64,000 bases of DNA from Rosa chinensis (GCF_002994745.2 NC_037089.1:78144347-78208346), one strand, 5' to 3'. Numbered from the stretch's first letter, positions 1 to 13,980 are shown. Numbers and translations: made by a program. The notes: generated by a model not told the origin, from the letters alone.

Positions 1-177
1 AATACTCACAATTCTTTGAGCTATAAATTATAGGACCAAAATATTCTAAAAAAAAATAAAAAAATTATAGGACCAAAATGACAATCGATCAAAACTATAT
101 AATCACCAATCAAACAAATAAGTATTTGTTTATCAAATCTATGCACATACCTCCTTTATTATGCAAAAAATGTTTTG

Positions 178-208
<31 letters not shown>

Positions 209-1492
209 CCTATATATTTTTACATATTTCTTCATTATCTTATAATGAATTTTTGTAATCTCACATTCTTACTTCCTCTATAAAAATATTGATAATGACC
301 CATTTTTACAAATTCTGGACTCCGTCACCACCGACTAAAATCATGACATTGGAAAATATAAAATAATGGAGTTAATTTCTACAACTCACCAACCTTGATT
401 GGATTTTACACCCATATACATTTTACTCAAGTTGAAAGATTCATTTGGGCTACCATTAGTGCTCTATTGCTTATCCCTATACCCATCTCATCCATACTCA
501 ACAAGACCTAGTTCTCAGTATATAAAATTTCAATAATCCACCCACTAATTCAATTTCCACCAAACCCAAATTGATGGATCATTAATTTTTTAATTTTTTA
601 ATTTTTTATTCATTTGAAACATATACTACTACTTTATAATACATATACATAGCACATGGAGCATGTTAGTGGTTTCTAAGACAATACCATTGACTAATTA
701 GAGGGCTCTTTTTTGAGTGCAACAGACTATGTGATCCACTTGGACTAAGCTCTTGTTTGAAAAGTTGAAAATCCTCTCTCACTATCTTATCTTCTTAGAC
801 AAAGAAGGGTCACGTTGTTGTGATCTCAAAAGTGCAACCACTAACCATATATACACTGATAGAGTGATAGATAGGCATCATGTATTGTGAACTCAAATAA
901 ATAAAAAGGACTTCGGGGAGAGTCCAACACTCCCAACTACCAAATAACACCAATTTGCTCTGCGCATGGGAATAGGCCATTTGGGATTTCTTGGTCTAGA
1001 ACTTGGCTAGAGAGACAATGATCGTGGAGGGATTTGCTGTCTTGCACTTGTTCATACTCCACTTAGACATCATAATAGATGGCAACATGTATCTTGTCTT
1101 TCTGTTGACAATGGAGAAGACGAATCCTCAACTGTCTACGATTTGATCTTAACAAATCAAAGTTGAAGTTCGAGACAGGTTCTTTAGAAATAGAAATGAA
1201 TCCGCATGCATGATTATGCCATTATGTGAGTTTTTCACGTATACATGAAGAAACAAAATTAACATCTCTCAACACATCTCATACGTTATAACTTTGACAC
1301 ATGTCATGCTAGAAGTTACATGAGTTTCTCAATTTGGTGCCTAGTAGTTTTGAGGCTTACAAACATGAAGAGCTCAGAAGAAGAAGGAATTAATTCCAAT
1401 TTGGTATCAGCCCTTTTCACTGCCAAATACAAAGTTACAAAGTTCTTGTTCTTTTCTCTAGTTTTTATTTGGTAAAGGACCAAATGCATACA
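1..1492. other. AT-rich non-coding stretch
   Basis: No open frame of recognisable family is seen on either strand. The sequence is AT-rich with a TA microsatellite near the start. Nothing resembles a tRNA, rRNA or conserved protein exon. Confidence 0.6.
181..208. repeat. (AT)14 microsatellite
   Basis: Fourteen uninterrupted AT units lie in AT-rich DNA. The tract is likely length-polymorphic. Confidence 0.95.
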
Positions 1493-1511
1493 TATCAGTT
1501 CACCTTGTTTT

Positions 1512-1958
1512 TTTTTTTTTTTTTTCGAAACAGGGCTGGTGCAGCCGCCCTCAAACCTTCATTAATGAAACTGTTGAATACAATTGGGGAGACGTAAAGC
1601 CTGAACCCCGAAATACAATAAGTACGGAGAGAGCATCCCGAATAATAACAGGAATCTCCACTAATTTTATGTACTCAAACATGCACCGAGTAGCAAAGGT
1701 TGACAAACCATATATATGGGCAACACCATCTGCTTCACAAGGGGGACATACCGGAAGGATAAAACTCATACAAAGCCATAGAGCAATTAAACCTGCTTTC
1801 CCACTATGTTGCCGATTAGAACTACAGCTGGCGGAACTAGGTTTCATTTTGCCACTAGGAGGGTTCGTCCATTTGATAATGACTCGACTCCTCTCTAGAA
1901 AAAACAAGGCACATTGAGTGCAAACATGGACATTTAGCCCGACTCTCCCTATAATAAC
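1512..1958 (-). mobile_element. 5'-truncated LINE-like retroposon, 3' end only
   Basis: The insertion is bounded by a perfect 19-bp target-site duplication, TATCAGTTCACCTTGTTTT, at 1493-1511 and 1959-1977. A poly(T) run at its low-coordinate end is the poly(A) tail of a minus-strand element. The minus-strand frame across 1551-1907 looks like the degenerate C-terminal end of a plant LINE RNase H domain (...EADGVAH..., then ...IIRDALS...). It shares clear sequence with the smaller insertion at 41247-41426, so both belong to one family. The boundaries are firm; the LINE assignment is inferred from the tail, TSD and weak protein resemblance. Confidence 0.8.
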
Positions 1959-1977
1959 TATCAGTTCACCTTGTTTT

Positions 1978-2700
1978 GGTTTGCTCTATTTGTCCATTAT
2001 ATGCCATCAAAACCATAAATTTCCAAATCTATGGATGTTGGATCCATAGGTTACAGGATTTCATGTCTTAGGGATTTACCTTTCTTGTCATAGGAATAAA
2101 GAAACTTGAAGAATTGATAGATAGTGAAGAGACCAAAATTAGTTCAGAAAATGTAAAAAAATCGATGTTAATATCAAACCAAACATGGCACTTTCTGTAA
2201 TTATCAGATTTACTCGAGGCATCACTCTTAGTTTAATCAATTGCAGAAATTCAGGGAGGCTTTGTGAGATTTTTAGCCAATAACCCATTATTTTTCCTAT
2301 TCTATAGCAATTGGGTGGTTTTTTTGTTGGGTCTGAAACCTTTTTGGTCAGGAAGGCTTCCGAGTGTACTCATCGACTTGATCAATGCATGAATTAATCG
2401 AACAATCCAACTTGGTGGGATTCCATTCCGCCTTTCCTGCTTAGCTCTTTTGGTCATGACTATTCAGCCCAGATGGACTACCGATTTCAGTAATTGGTTC
2501 AGTTCGCTAGTTTGGTTCCTCTTATTCATGACAGTTTGATTTCAGTTTTTCTCTTCCTGCGTGATTAATTTGTTCTTTAATCAGTGTTTTCACGGGCTCC
2601 TTTCTGGAGTTCCAATTTGTTCTTTCATTTTCACCTGCTTGATCTCCTGTGTAAACAGCTCGGGGTGCAGGTTGTTATGTCCCCCCCGTTGCTTTTTTTA
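1978..2700. other. Non-coding, nothing recognised
   Basis: This is AT-rich sequence with only short open frames that resemble no family I know. Confidence 0.5.
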
Positions 2701-2780
2701 TTTAATATTTAGATCCGGGCGTGGGGCTGAGCCTCCCAGCTCGGCTGGGTTCCAAACCCTTTAAAAAAAAAAAAAAAAAA
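2701..2780 (+). mobile_element. Possible retroposon 3' tail with poly(A)
   Basis: A GC-rich stretch (about 2710-2758) runs directly into about 18 A residues at 2763-2780, as at the 3' end of a plus-strand SINE or LINE. I could not find a convincing target-site duplication, so the left limit is unknown and the call is tentative. Confidence 0.35.
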
Positions 2781-3575
2781 TCGATCAGTGCACCCAATAA
2801 CCTAAAAACTATCCAACTTGAGTACTTGATCCTGGAAAACTTCTTAAACTTCCAACATGCAGTGGCAATCAACTGGAAAATTCTAAATTTGGTATCAAAT
2901 ACTCAATTAGAACCTTGGGTTTCCTGGAGTTTATGGAGTTTTATTCTTTCCATCTTTTAAATTCTCATATCTATACTTTTGGGTTTGGGTTTTGTCATCC
3001 TTCTCTATTTTGCATTTTGCTTTATTATTAATAAAAATATAAATAAGATGATGAGTGGTGGGTTCTCAGAGCGTGGTAGACTCTTCATCTTCGAGTTTGA
3101 GGGTGAGACTTGCTCTCTAAATCGTATACTTCTAAAAGCTAATATCGTCTCATCCCTTATTTATTTAATTAAAAAAAACCTTGTTTATTCCATGCTAATT
3201 GCTAAGCATGTTTAGTTGCTTATTGAGGTACATGAGATCACCCTAACGTGAATAGACAACTGTATATTATATAGCCGCGAGATAAACGATCGATCGATGC
3301 ACTAATGAAATTCATTCTGGGGTAAGCTTCTATGAGTGGTAGGAAGCTTTGAATTTTGATGATCTTATTGCGACCAAATCCTCCTTCCCTCAGCAGTTTC
3401 GTCCAGTCCTTTCCTTCCCACTTAAGTTTGTGCCATCATAGTTAGATCGTACCTTACAACAAACCTGTCAATCTTTCTGTCACCATCTGGTTGTAGAACC
3501 CGGCCCATCAACTATAATGATCTTTCCACTTCTCTCCGGTATAGCTTTCCGGCAATTCTTTACGATTATAACACA
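2781..3575. other. Non-coding, nothing recognised
   Basis: No conserved coding signal was found. The stretch ends at the Helitron-type terminus at 3576. Confidence 0.5.
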
Positions 3576-3605
3576 CTAGAAAGCGTGCCCGCGCTTTGCT
3601 GCGGG
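3576..3605 (-). mobile_element. Helitron 3' terminus, minus orientation
   Basis: Read on the minus strand, a short GC hairpin (3588-3605, arms CCCGC/GCGGG) is followed about ten bases later by CTAG at 3576-3579 and then T. That is the standard Helitron 3' end: hairpin, CTRR, host T. The same terminus occurs in plus orientation at 10120-10148 and 30129-30160. The element body would extend to higher coordinates; its 5' TC end was not identified. Confidence 0.65.
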
Positions 3606-6600
3606 AATTTATATGTCATTGTTTAACAAAGTAATCGCATTTAAAAATGATAATATGATTGATTTTATAAAATTACACAATGGAATCTTTATGTTCAGTA
3701 ATGAAGAAAAATTTTGCTCAAGAAAAAATTGAATACCAATTGTTTTCATGTACACACAAATTTTAGTTTGAACTTATTGATTATGGTGGAGAAATCCATG
3801 TAACATGGTCTAACATGTTTAGCTATATGATTAAAACATGTTACATGAATTTCTCTCACCAGAATCAATAAGTTGAAATCAAAATTTGTGTGTACATTTT
3901 ACTAAAAACAACGAGTGAAAGAAGATAATGAGAAGTGTGTGATGGATGTCGGCTTCAAGATAGCGAGCTGATGATAAACCGCTTTGAGATTTCCTTCTTG
4001 TAAAATATGAGAGCTTGTTTCGATTACAGTAATGGATACATCATGTTTAACAGAAGGGTATAAATTGGCTTAATCCTCAAGTATAGAGTCATAAAGAACT
4101 CCATAAGACTCCATACTTGTTGGACAGCTAGGAACAACTATAAAATGCAAAATTCAAAGAATCACATCAATCAAACTACTTGATCAATCATGAAAATAAA
4201 TTCAAGATTCAATCACCAAGAAATTGAATTAGTTTACCTTAGTATTGGACTGCTGAGGTTGATGATTTCGTTGAGAGGTTCATGTTCCCCTCTTCTTCTT
4301 TTTTTCTTTCTTCTTCTGTTTTCTTCTTCCAGATACAAAGAAAAATAGATTTATTGGTATTGATAGAATTCAAAGATGTAGCTAAGAAATTTGATTCCAT
4401 GCATACTATAGGAATTACCTGCGAGGATGAGTGATGTGGGCCTTGGAATGCAGAGGATTTGTTTGTGATTTGAAGTATCAGAGAAGTTAGGAAACCAGAC
4501 ATGATGGTGATGTGATGGTAGTGTCAAAAAGTTAGTATGATTTGAGTTAAGATGATTACGGGGATTGCATTAGAGACAGACAAATTAGCTTGATGGATTT
4601 CTCACCAGATTCAATAACTTCAAATCAAACAAACTTTCCTTTCTTTGTGGACATGAGTTCAGGCCCTGCAAGGTAAAATAGCTGATGATCAAATTTCAGA
4701 ATTGATATCACTTTACATGATTTGACTTCTAAGTATCTCGCATCTAACTATGTGTATCATTGCTGCTGTTACATGTACATACCTGTCCTAAATGGATACT
4801 TCATCTTTAATATTCAGAATTGATGTAGGATGCTCCTTGGAGCAGTCTGGAAATGAAAAATAAATAAAAATGAGGTTGAAATCTGAATGAAGAGTAGAGA
4901 ATAACTGAATAACAACTATAATCAGAAACACACCTTTCCACAGATAGAATGCTATTCTGGTGGGGTAAGATGGGGCCTCTTTAATCACAGCAGTTGGCCT
5001 ACATAAATTAACATTTAAACCTTAGTAGGATGAAATCTCTTGAAATAAAATCACTTTACTATAAAGATGTAACTTACTCAATACATCAAGACATTTAAAA
5101 TTTTATCATACAGAGCTGTGAAAGCGTGTTTTTGGAGGCTGAGTTGCACTTATATCCTAGATAGCAAAGGAGTCAATTCTTGAACTGGAGACCATACTAT
5201 CTGTTAGATGAGAAATAATACTTTAAATTAGTTATGCTTCTCATTAATAAAAGAAGATTAAAAAAATTCAATTATAGGCGAAGAGACTGACCTCCTATCA
5301 GGATTAGGTGGATGTGGACTGAAAGATTTGACAGTTTCAGTGTGCTTCATTAGAATTGCAGATTTTCATTACATTTTTGCTTCATTCATATGTTGGGGTT
5401 CTGATGAACATAGAAGCAAAAACTTTTAGGCAATTTAGTTTTATCAGTAACTAAAGATGCGAGATTAGGATTCATTTCCTTTAACCATTGAATTAGATAA
5501 TAACATGAAACGAAAATAGGATGTCATCAAGGATTTTTCAGGCCTGTAAAGTATTCATACGATTTTTGAAATTGAAAATGATAGATGACTAATGGGGAAA
5601 ATAAACTGCAGCAAACAACAACCTGAAAGCCGAGAAGACCATTTGGCATTTTATTGATTCTGACCTCATTAGCTTCCTCTTGAGCGTTTACAAACAGAGT
5701 CAGATCATGATCACTGTAAATATGTGGTTAGTGCCCTGTTAGTTCAAGAAACTTTGTATGTTAAACATCGGAGGTAATCAATTTTGTTTATTGAGGATTG
5801 TTCTGCAGAACAAACTAAAGAAGATGCTCAGAGTACAAAGTCAAAGTAAAATCCAAAGCATAGAAAACTTTAAATGATAATCAATTAGAAGAAACTATAA
5901 AAGAAAGACAGAACTCTAACCTTGGTCTTGTTCCTCCAAACTCAATAATTAATTAGCTAAAGCTTGATTCTAACTATTTGCAATAGTACTCAGGCTTCAA
6001 GAAGAATTTATGTAGATGATTTGACTTGCTAACATTGACCTGCAACAATCATAATTTTTAACACAAAAAACCAATTGTGCTAAGCATCCACTGACTTCAC
6101 TCATTCAAAGAGAAAATTTAAATATTGTGGAAGAGAAAACTAAAGGCAGATAGCTATGCTTCTTAAAATGGAATTAGACTGGCCAATATCACTCTCCTAA
6201 ACCATAAACATGAAATGAAAAATAAAACTGCTGCAAGTTTCAAGGAAGTTATTCTAACTAAATGATCTGCAGCTGCCAATATATCTTATGGTAACAAAAA
6301 TGTGTTAAATTTTTAAAGCAAGAGATAACCTCTATTTAGCAAATTAAAACCAATAAATAAAAGTAAAAACAACAGAGGCCGGGACTGTACTGATATGCAA
6401 AAAATGCATGATCTTTTAGAGCTGCTTCCTCAAGATTCAAAGACTCACAGTTGGAATGCAAAAAGGTCGTTCAGATTCCAGATTCACATATTTCAAACAA
6501 AAAAGGATCTCTAACATGGATTGATTCCGCAGAAACAAATAGTGCGACTCTAAAACAAACATCAAATACATACAAACAGATAGTTCAATTCTAAAACAAA

Positions 6601-9600
6601 TAGAAATTCTGGAGGATCAAAGATTGAAGGCGGAGTACCAAGTGTAGGATCCACTTGTTTTCTTTCAAGCAAGCGAGAGCTTCTCCTTCCTTTCTTTCTT
6701 CCCACTTTTTCTTTGTGTGTTCCACGAACAACAAAATCCGAAAAGAAAAAAGATTTTTATCAGGTCTAATGAAATAGAAACCCAAACTCTATCAAGCTCT
6801 GATGAATAGCTAAACCTGATAATCCGGAATTCGCAGTCAATCCTCTCTCTCAGGTAAGCCTATGATCCCCAAATAAAAGTTAAAGCTTTCGTGATCTGAG
6901 GGTAGTAAAATTTCGAAGATTGAGGCTTTTATTGAATGGTTGTTTTTGCTTCTCCAGTTCGTTGTTAGTGGATAGGTTGAATTCTCATACAATTTATTTT
7001 GGGTTTCAGTTTTGCATTTCTCAGTTTTGGCTGGGTGGACGTAGATACTGGGGGAGAGATGGAGCAAGACCACACTTGCTCGTAGCAGATGCTTCTGTAT
7101 CAACACCCAATTTCCTTTTCTCATCAGAGAGATTTGATCAAACAACAAAGCTACTTAGTTTTGGGGTGAATTCAGGTCTTCCTTTTTTCTCATCAGCTTC
7201 TCTAATTTCATATCAGAGGGTTGAATTCATTTTTAGGTTTTCTATTCTGTGTTTATTAATACTTTATTTTATGATTGCTTCTTGGTAGTGAGACTAGCTA
7301 AGGTGATTGCAGGAAATAGGCTAATACGTCAAGAATGAGCTAATGAGTTCCATCATTCTTTTTGTGCAGAAAGATATTCAAGGGAGGATTGACAAAGAAC
7401 AAGCGGTTTGCTCAGCTCACTGGCATTGGTAAGTACTCATTGAATTGAGTCACGATCCTCCTTGATATTTTCATTTCAATCCTTTCATTTTAAACAAAAG
7501 TCTTTCAATTCCGCAGGTTACAATTATGAGTTCAATTGCGTCTGAATTTGATTTGAATGTTGGAGCTTTTGGGATTAATTTGGGTTTGTCTTTGTTGACA
7601 ACTACAGATGCATACAGGGAAACTCGATGTTGGATATTATGTGGCTATGAGGGGGTTCTCTGCTTTGCTTATCAGCATTGGTAAGCACTTATTGGGTATC
7701 TGATTGGTTATTTTGCAATGTGGTATGAAAGTGAAATTTTTCTGTATAATTCCATTCTTCTTGCTTTCTTATCGGTTTTTGTGGGTGAGTGAGTGTAATA
7801 GATTTGGTTACTTAATTGGATGAATAGTTATTTCTATAAGTTCAAAACTGTGGCTATGGTTAGAATATGTAACATATATATTGAGTGATGAAACAATCTT
7901 TATTCTCTGAAGCAACATTTCTCCCATGTTGTGAGAGTCATGGATAAATGTTGCTTCAGAGAATAAAGATGGTTTTTCCTTTTCACAGAGACGAAGGAGC
8001 TGGTGATAGTTTTTCTTGGAGAAATTGAGCTCATTTGAACAAATAGGAATATCCGATTAAGCTGGCACCCATTTGATCAAATTGGGGGATTTGATTGAGC
8101 AATCAGAGATCTTTGAAGGATTGAGCTCCGGGTAAGCTTCTTATGGTTTATTGGTTTTAAATTTTGATACATGCAGTTTTGGGTGGCTTTAATGAATTTA
8201 GGATCTTCAATTTTGTTTAGATTGTGAAACTCTATAATCCAAGAATACTATCAGCTTGCATAATATGATAACCATATATCTAATGGCCTTATTTAGTGAT
8301 AACCATCATCATGTCCAGCCAAGTAGAGCTCCAACATAACCTAAGGTCCAAACTTCATCTGTGATAACACAAATGTTTCAATTGAAATCATTCAGATCAT
8401 TAAAACACAAAGATGTAGACTTTATTAATTTTCATTGTAAACTACACCCTCCATTTATGTATTTGACTATTTTTGTGTTTCACTGTTAAATTTGAACAAA
8501 GAATAGCATGACTTACACATTATTGTGTAAGCCGCCTTTAGGATCATTGTGTTTTACTAAAGCAAAACCAGAAAATAGATGAACTGAAAACAGAAACAAC
8601 ACAACAGATTTTAGAGTGGTTCAGCCAAAACTTTTGCCTACGTCCACTTCGTGATCTCTCTTGAGAGATTCACTAGCACTATTAAGAATTTAGGTGTTTA
8701 CAAGTACTTATTGCAGATCCCTCAAACCCCTCAGACTAGTTCTTATCTCTCTATCACCTTGACTCTCAGTTTTATGCACTTTCTGTCTTCTATTCCAGAA
8801 AACTGACTGCAGCTCCTATTTATAGGGCATAGAAGCTGCTGATACAATATACAATTAGGATTCCTAATCATAATAGACTAAGCTTTTAATACAAATCCTA
8901 ATAGAACTTGAAAGACTAACTTTCCTAGAACTTATAGAAAAGCTGCGCGCAAACCTCTTTCCTTTCTAGACTTGGATTTGAATTCTGCATCCTAATTTTC
9001 AAATTGTATCAATGAGCCAAAAACACAACACACATTTCTTTCAATTTCACTTTAGACCTAACTTCCACATTGGAGTTGACTTTTAGTCCAGTTTCACAAT
9101 GTTAGTAACCGAAAGAAGCATTAGCTTTCCTGCTAGCCAAATCTTAATTGGAATGGAACATATTGGCCAGTACTTGATGTTGCTTTGAAATTGTTGTTTA
9201 GTCTGGTTGGAATTGAATTAGTGTTCTATTCATATCTAGAAATGGTTTAGTCATAAACAAGTATATAAAGGCAGCAATATCTCACAGAAATCAATTTGAA
9301 ACGGTTTGTATATATCTGCATTCTGTTTGTAAGATAACTTGCCATCAATCATAATTATATGTGATAATTGAGATTTGTCTTAGTGTCGGATGTTATGTGT
9401 TTATTGTTTATATACATGCTTCATTTTATGCAGTGTGATTGTGGAATCCCTGAAGGTGGTTAGCTTGCAAGGATTTGCCTCAATTTTGGAGCCTAACCTC
9501 TGCAGAATTGTGAGTCAAATTTTGACTATTTACTGATTATAGTTGAATTTTGGTTGAGACTAGATGCGGTTAGATGAATCTCTTCAATATGTTTATCAAT

Positions 9601-10119
9601 TCAGTGAAGCATCATCTTCTTTTAATAGTTCTGTTATTCAAATACTCATGTCATTCATTCATCAAAATCATGTAACGGAATCACTTTAATGGAATTTTTC
9701 TGGAATTATATTCTACAAGGGCTTCTATTTTATTATTATTATTATTTTAAATTTTTTTTCTCTAAATAGAGATTTAGAGACAAACCTTCAAGGGCTGAAG
9801 CAAGTTCGCAAATCTGTTGTGTTTCATTTTCTCTATTTAGACCTTTGGGGTGTATTAGAACACAGAAGGTCCTAAAATTCTTGAGTTTAGTTATGGTCTA
9901 TACTCAGTATTCAGATTGGTTTAGATGGATTTAGTTGTTTTGTACCAGAGGTAGTAAGTGTGTGTTTGGAAATGTCTCTGAAATGAAAGTGCTTTTGGGT
10001 TTAATGTCAAATGACTTTGGAATATGTTATCAGCATTGTTTTGCTCGCTTTGAACATTATCATGACAGAGTGGTTTAATGTCAAATGAATTTGGAGTAAG
10101 TTGTTCACAGTGACAAATT
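3606..10119. other. Probable non-autonomous Helitron bodies, no gene recognised
   Basis: This 6.5-kb AT-rich span lies between two Helitron-type 3' ends that point away from each other. It holds several GT...AG-like exon and intron signals (for example after 7429 and 8109) but no protein family I can name, and no Rep or helicase motif. Whether it is two tail-to-tail elements or one rearranged element cannot be decided here. Confidence 0.4.
8430..9098 (-). mobile_element. Candidate LTR fragment
   Basis: The stretch around 8610-8690 resembles the transcribed part of plant Copia or TRIM LTRs, and the minus strand starts TG at 9098. No matching duplication was found at the left end, so this could be a degenerate solo LTR or something else. 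Confidence 0.25.
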
Positions 10120-10148
10120 CCGCAGCAAAGCGCGGATAAAATTTCTAG
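10120..10148 (+). mobile_element. Helitron 3' terminus, plus orientation
   Basis: A CCGC...GCGG hairpin at 10120-10135 is followed by a nine-base AT-rich spacer and CTAG at 10145-10148, then host T. It is nearly identical to the inverted copy at 3576-3605 and related to the one at 30129-30160. Confidence 0.7.
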
Positions 10149-13100
10149 TATTTACCATATACTAAAGGTGGGTTACTGTTCCTAAGCAGCTCCTTATGAA
10201 CAGTGTGCTCCCGCTTTTTCCCCCGCTACCTGACCTGGATTTTACTCTATTCCCCCGCTTATGAACAGTTCGTCTCCAGCCTGTCAAGGATGAAAAGACG
10301 ATTTTGTCCCTGCTTCATCTCTGTTGCCCGACAGCTGTCTACCGTCTCAGAACTCCCGCGTTTTCCTTCTCGACACCTGGTCTGTTGCTCAGTCCTATTG
10401 TGTCTTCGCTACTTCGCTGCACAGAGAAGTGGAGAAAGAGAGAGAGAGACAGCGAATGAGGTGGTACTGTTTGTTGGCCTTTACGATTCGAATTCGATCT
10501 TCCCTGTGTGAATCTGGAAGTCTCTATCTACATGGAGAGAAGCCTCTATCTACAGTAATATTTGTTATCGGGTTAGAGTTTGGGTTCTTCTTGATAACGT
10601 TCAGTCTTCCAGATTGTCAGGTTTGGTTATCGATCAAAGCTTGATGTTATTCGATGGCGGCTATTGTGAGGTTGCAATGGAAGGGAGCAGAGCAGAGGAA
10701 GACGAGAGAAGCTATTACAAAATTGGGATCATATTGATGAAAACTATACCTGAATCCAAAACTCCTTTAACCAAAACCAAATAGTGACGAACGAAGGTTG
10801 GCCTCAAAACGAGTAGGACAGGTTTGGTTTTCGGAGTGGTGGATTCAAAAAGTTTGATTGAGTTTGGGGGATAATTTTCAGCAGGAAAAAGGTAAGTGTT
10901 TGGTTTGGGTTTGTATGGATTGTTTGAAATTGTGTTTTGATTATGAAATCTATTTGTATTTGTTGTTTGCTTTACAATCTCACTATTTGTTTCTGCAATT
11001 TAGTTCGACATGTATGCAATTTAGATAGGTTTCTATGTGTGTTTTGCTTCTTAAATCCTTCATCTATAGAATGCAGTTCTGATTTTCCATTTTTTTCTTA
11101 GATTACCATTCTTCATGTCGAATAATAGAAATTCATTCGTGGATTAATTCTATATAGGTCTAATAAGTAATCGAAAAAAGCTTGGTATCCTAGTTTCCAA
11201 ACAAAAATCAACCGATGTATTAAAAAGTCCGGTATGTCGTTCAGACCCAAAAAGAAGAAGAAGAAGGGTTTCTGGTGTTTTAAGAGCAAGAGAGAGAAGA
11301 GGATTTGGTTTCGACAGTACTGAATTTGTGCATTTGTGGTCTTAACGAGTTTGGCAAAAGTTTATGTGTAAGTTTTCTGCTGCTGCTGCTACTGCTTTTG
11401 TCAGTTTTTGTGTGATTTGGGTTTTGATTGGGTTTTTTGTTGTTGGTGGTTTTGAATTGGTATGGGTTTCTGCGTTTTGAGGGTTTTGATTGTCTGCTGG
11501 TCTGGGTTGTTGATTATTGATTGGAGAGGTTTCAAGTTATGATTTTAGTGTTTAGCAGTTTAAGGATTTTCATCGGATAGTAGATTTTCATCAGATAGTG
11601 GCTCATTTTTTATGGTCGATGTGTCTATTCGATTTGCTTTATTTGTGACTTTATGATTTCAAAGTTAGTTTTTGTTTTAAGATTTTGATAGAGATTGACA
11701 ATTGTTTGTACTTTTATTTGAGAATATTGTTGTTAACCAAATCAAAAATGAGCCGTCATCTAATTAAAAGTTTGAAATTGGTTAAAGGCGTAGACAGCAG
11801 AGAATCAATGCGAATTGATGTTAACCAATCTCATTGGGTAATCTAAGTTTCAAGCTTTTACATATTAGTATCAATAGCAAAAATGTGTCCTTTGCGGGGT
11901 ACTTCTTCAGTTTCATATTTTAATACATTGTTTCATGGCATTTAAATCTGCATAAAGGATTTTGACGAACTGTTCTGTTTTATAATGCTTTCTAATTCAT
12001 TAAAGTTGAAAAATGATGAAATATCTCTGCCTCTTATTCACACGCGGACCTTGACAATTTGAAAAGTTCCAACACTTATTCCCATAAGATGAAGTTGCTA
12101 TTGCTGTATGGATAAGGATCATTGTGAGGTTTGAAAAAAGGGCTTTGTTGTGTGTTTGTGGACAGGTAAAGAACAAAAACAAGGAGAATAGACATGGGAA
12201 GATATTGTTGAAAATAGGCATGGGAAGTTTTTTGTTTTTTGTTTTTTTGTGACAATAACATGTATTAAAGCCAAATATTGCTTTTAAAGTCAAAAGAATA
12301 TTATGAAGATATTGAAACTACGGTTCTATCCATGAAGATAGATCGAGAGAGTCTTTTGCGTAAGCTTTCGGATATAGTCTTAGACAACTACATGTAGAAT
12401 CAGTTAAAGAGTTTCTAGAACTCAATGAATTGTCAAATTATTAAAGCTTGGTTGTCCTATTTACACTTTTGTTGGGTAATAGTTTTTTTTGTTTGTTTGT
12501 TTCTCTCCCTCTCTAAATATTTCATTACTTTGCATTCACATTACACTAGTAGAAGTTAGCTGGACTGTGTTTGGCTTGATTACTAGGTTGACTCCAGGAT
12601 GATTTACTTTTTACTTTTGTATTGTGATTAGTTCCTTTCAAAGATATATATTCCTGCAGCTTTATTAATACCATTAAAAGGTGAGCAATTTGGTTTTGGT
12701 TGTTGAAATTGGGTGAAAGATTGGTGGTTTTGTTTATAATTTCTTTAAGAAGATTTATAAGATTGGTGAAATTGTTTGCTTTGCTCCAGAAGAGCAGCAA
12801 CAGAAATAGTACTACGTTTGAAGAGAAGATTTATACTGCTGGATGTATATCTATGATTTCTTGATACTTCCATTATTTTTTTTTTCATTTATATTCTATT
12901 CCTATGAACATGTCGTATTTACCTTCTTCAAAATTGAGTATTTGATCATAAAGAGTGAGGCTCTGGTTATGCTGTTTTGCTTTCTTTTGTTTGTGGCCGC
13001 ACAACTTAAATCTGACCTGTTAAAATTTTTCTGTTTGTTATTCTGCAGATATCGGGAACAGTGAGCTGTCAAAATTTCTAAGTATTTCAGATTTAGGTAC

Positions 13101-13975
13101 AAATGTTTGAATAATGTTATTAGGATTGCAAGTGTTAATTTGTGTGTAAATAGATCTTAATCTTATGTGGAGTTGTTTATTGTCCATTTCTATGAAACTT
13201 TGGATCATTCTGTTGTCAGATTGCAGAAGCAGTTAATTATTAAGTTGTCATCAATCTGTTCATTGTTAGTTTATTAGTTTGAACTAATGTTATCAGTTTA
13301 TAAATTGATTTACAGATTATAATTCTGAAAGATAATTATCTAAATTTTTAAGTAAATTACATTGTTGAATACAGTAATGACATTGAAAATTGTATCAGGA
13401 GAAACAAAGAAAATGGTGGGATCGTGTGATCACAATCAGAATTCTGCTTCAGCAACAACTCATAAGTCAAGAAGATCAAAAAGATGGAGAACAGGTAGAC
13501 ATATCTGATATATTTCGAGATGTTAATTAGTATAAATAGTTTTAGCAGAAATTGTTGTCCGTTTATAGGTATAAATTAACTGACATTATTTAAATTTTGA
13601 TTATAGTGTGTCAACAACAAACGGCTGAAGCTTCGCATAGTTTCTGTGGAAATGACGAACAAATTCTGCTGTAATTGCGAACAAGGATCTGTTAGTTGGT
13701 ACAGCATCACATATTGATAATTCAATTATGGGAGGTACATTTTATAGAGATTTAATTTTGTGTAATTTTCTGAACATTTACAAAATAATTGCTTTTCATA
13801 TGCTACAGTTTAAAGGTTTATTTATTTATTTAATATTTTTTTTAATATAACAAATTGTTGAACCGGGTTTTAACTATATCTTTAATTGACTATTATCTGC
13901 ATTACATGTGCGAGGTCCACTATTTAACTTTTTAAGTTTTATGTGGAGTTGTTTGATTATGAAGTTATTGTCAAT
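10149..13975 (+). other. Left part of a probable Helitron split by a Tat element
   Basis: This stretch and 27437-30160 appear to be one DNA segment interrupted by the LTR element at 13981-27431, and it ends in a Helitron 3' terminus at 30160. The left edge just after 10148 has an AT-rich start that partly resembles Helitron 5' ends, but a clean TC was not seen. Short open frames at 10203-10644 show no family. One exon-like segment is listed separately. Confidence 0.4.
13404..13495 (+). other. Exon-like segment with basic motif
   Basis: An open stretch encoding a His/Ser-rich peptide that ends in a basic run (KSRRSKRWRTG) stops at a GT-type splice donor. Similar basic motifs appear in exon-like segments at 27540-27705 and 29363-29560 on the other side of the nested LTR element. 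I infer an exon of an unidentified Helitron-borne or captured gene. Confidence 0.3.
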
Positions 13976-13980
13976 CTATT

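Noticed and set aside
6837..7288. Overlapping 103- and 122-aa frames on both strands
   Set aside because: No domain similarity; probably chance frames in Helitron-like DNA.
10203..10644. Overlapping 102- and 106-aa plus-strand frames
   Set aside because: No recognisable domain, ambiguous frame, GA-rich tract inside; no support for a gene.
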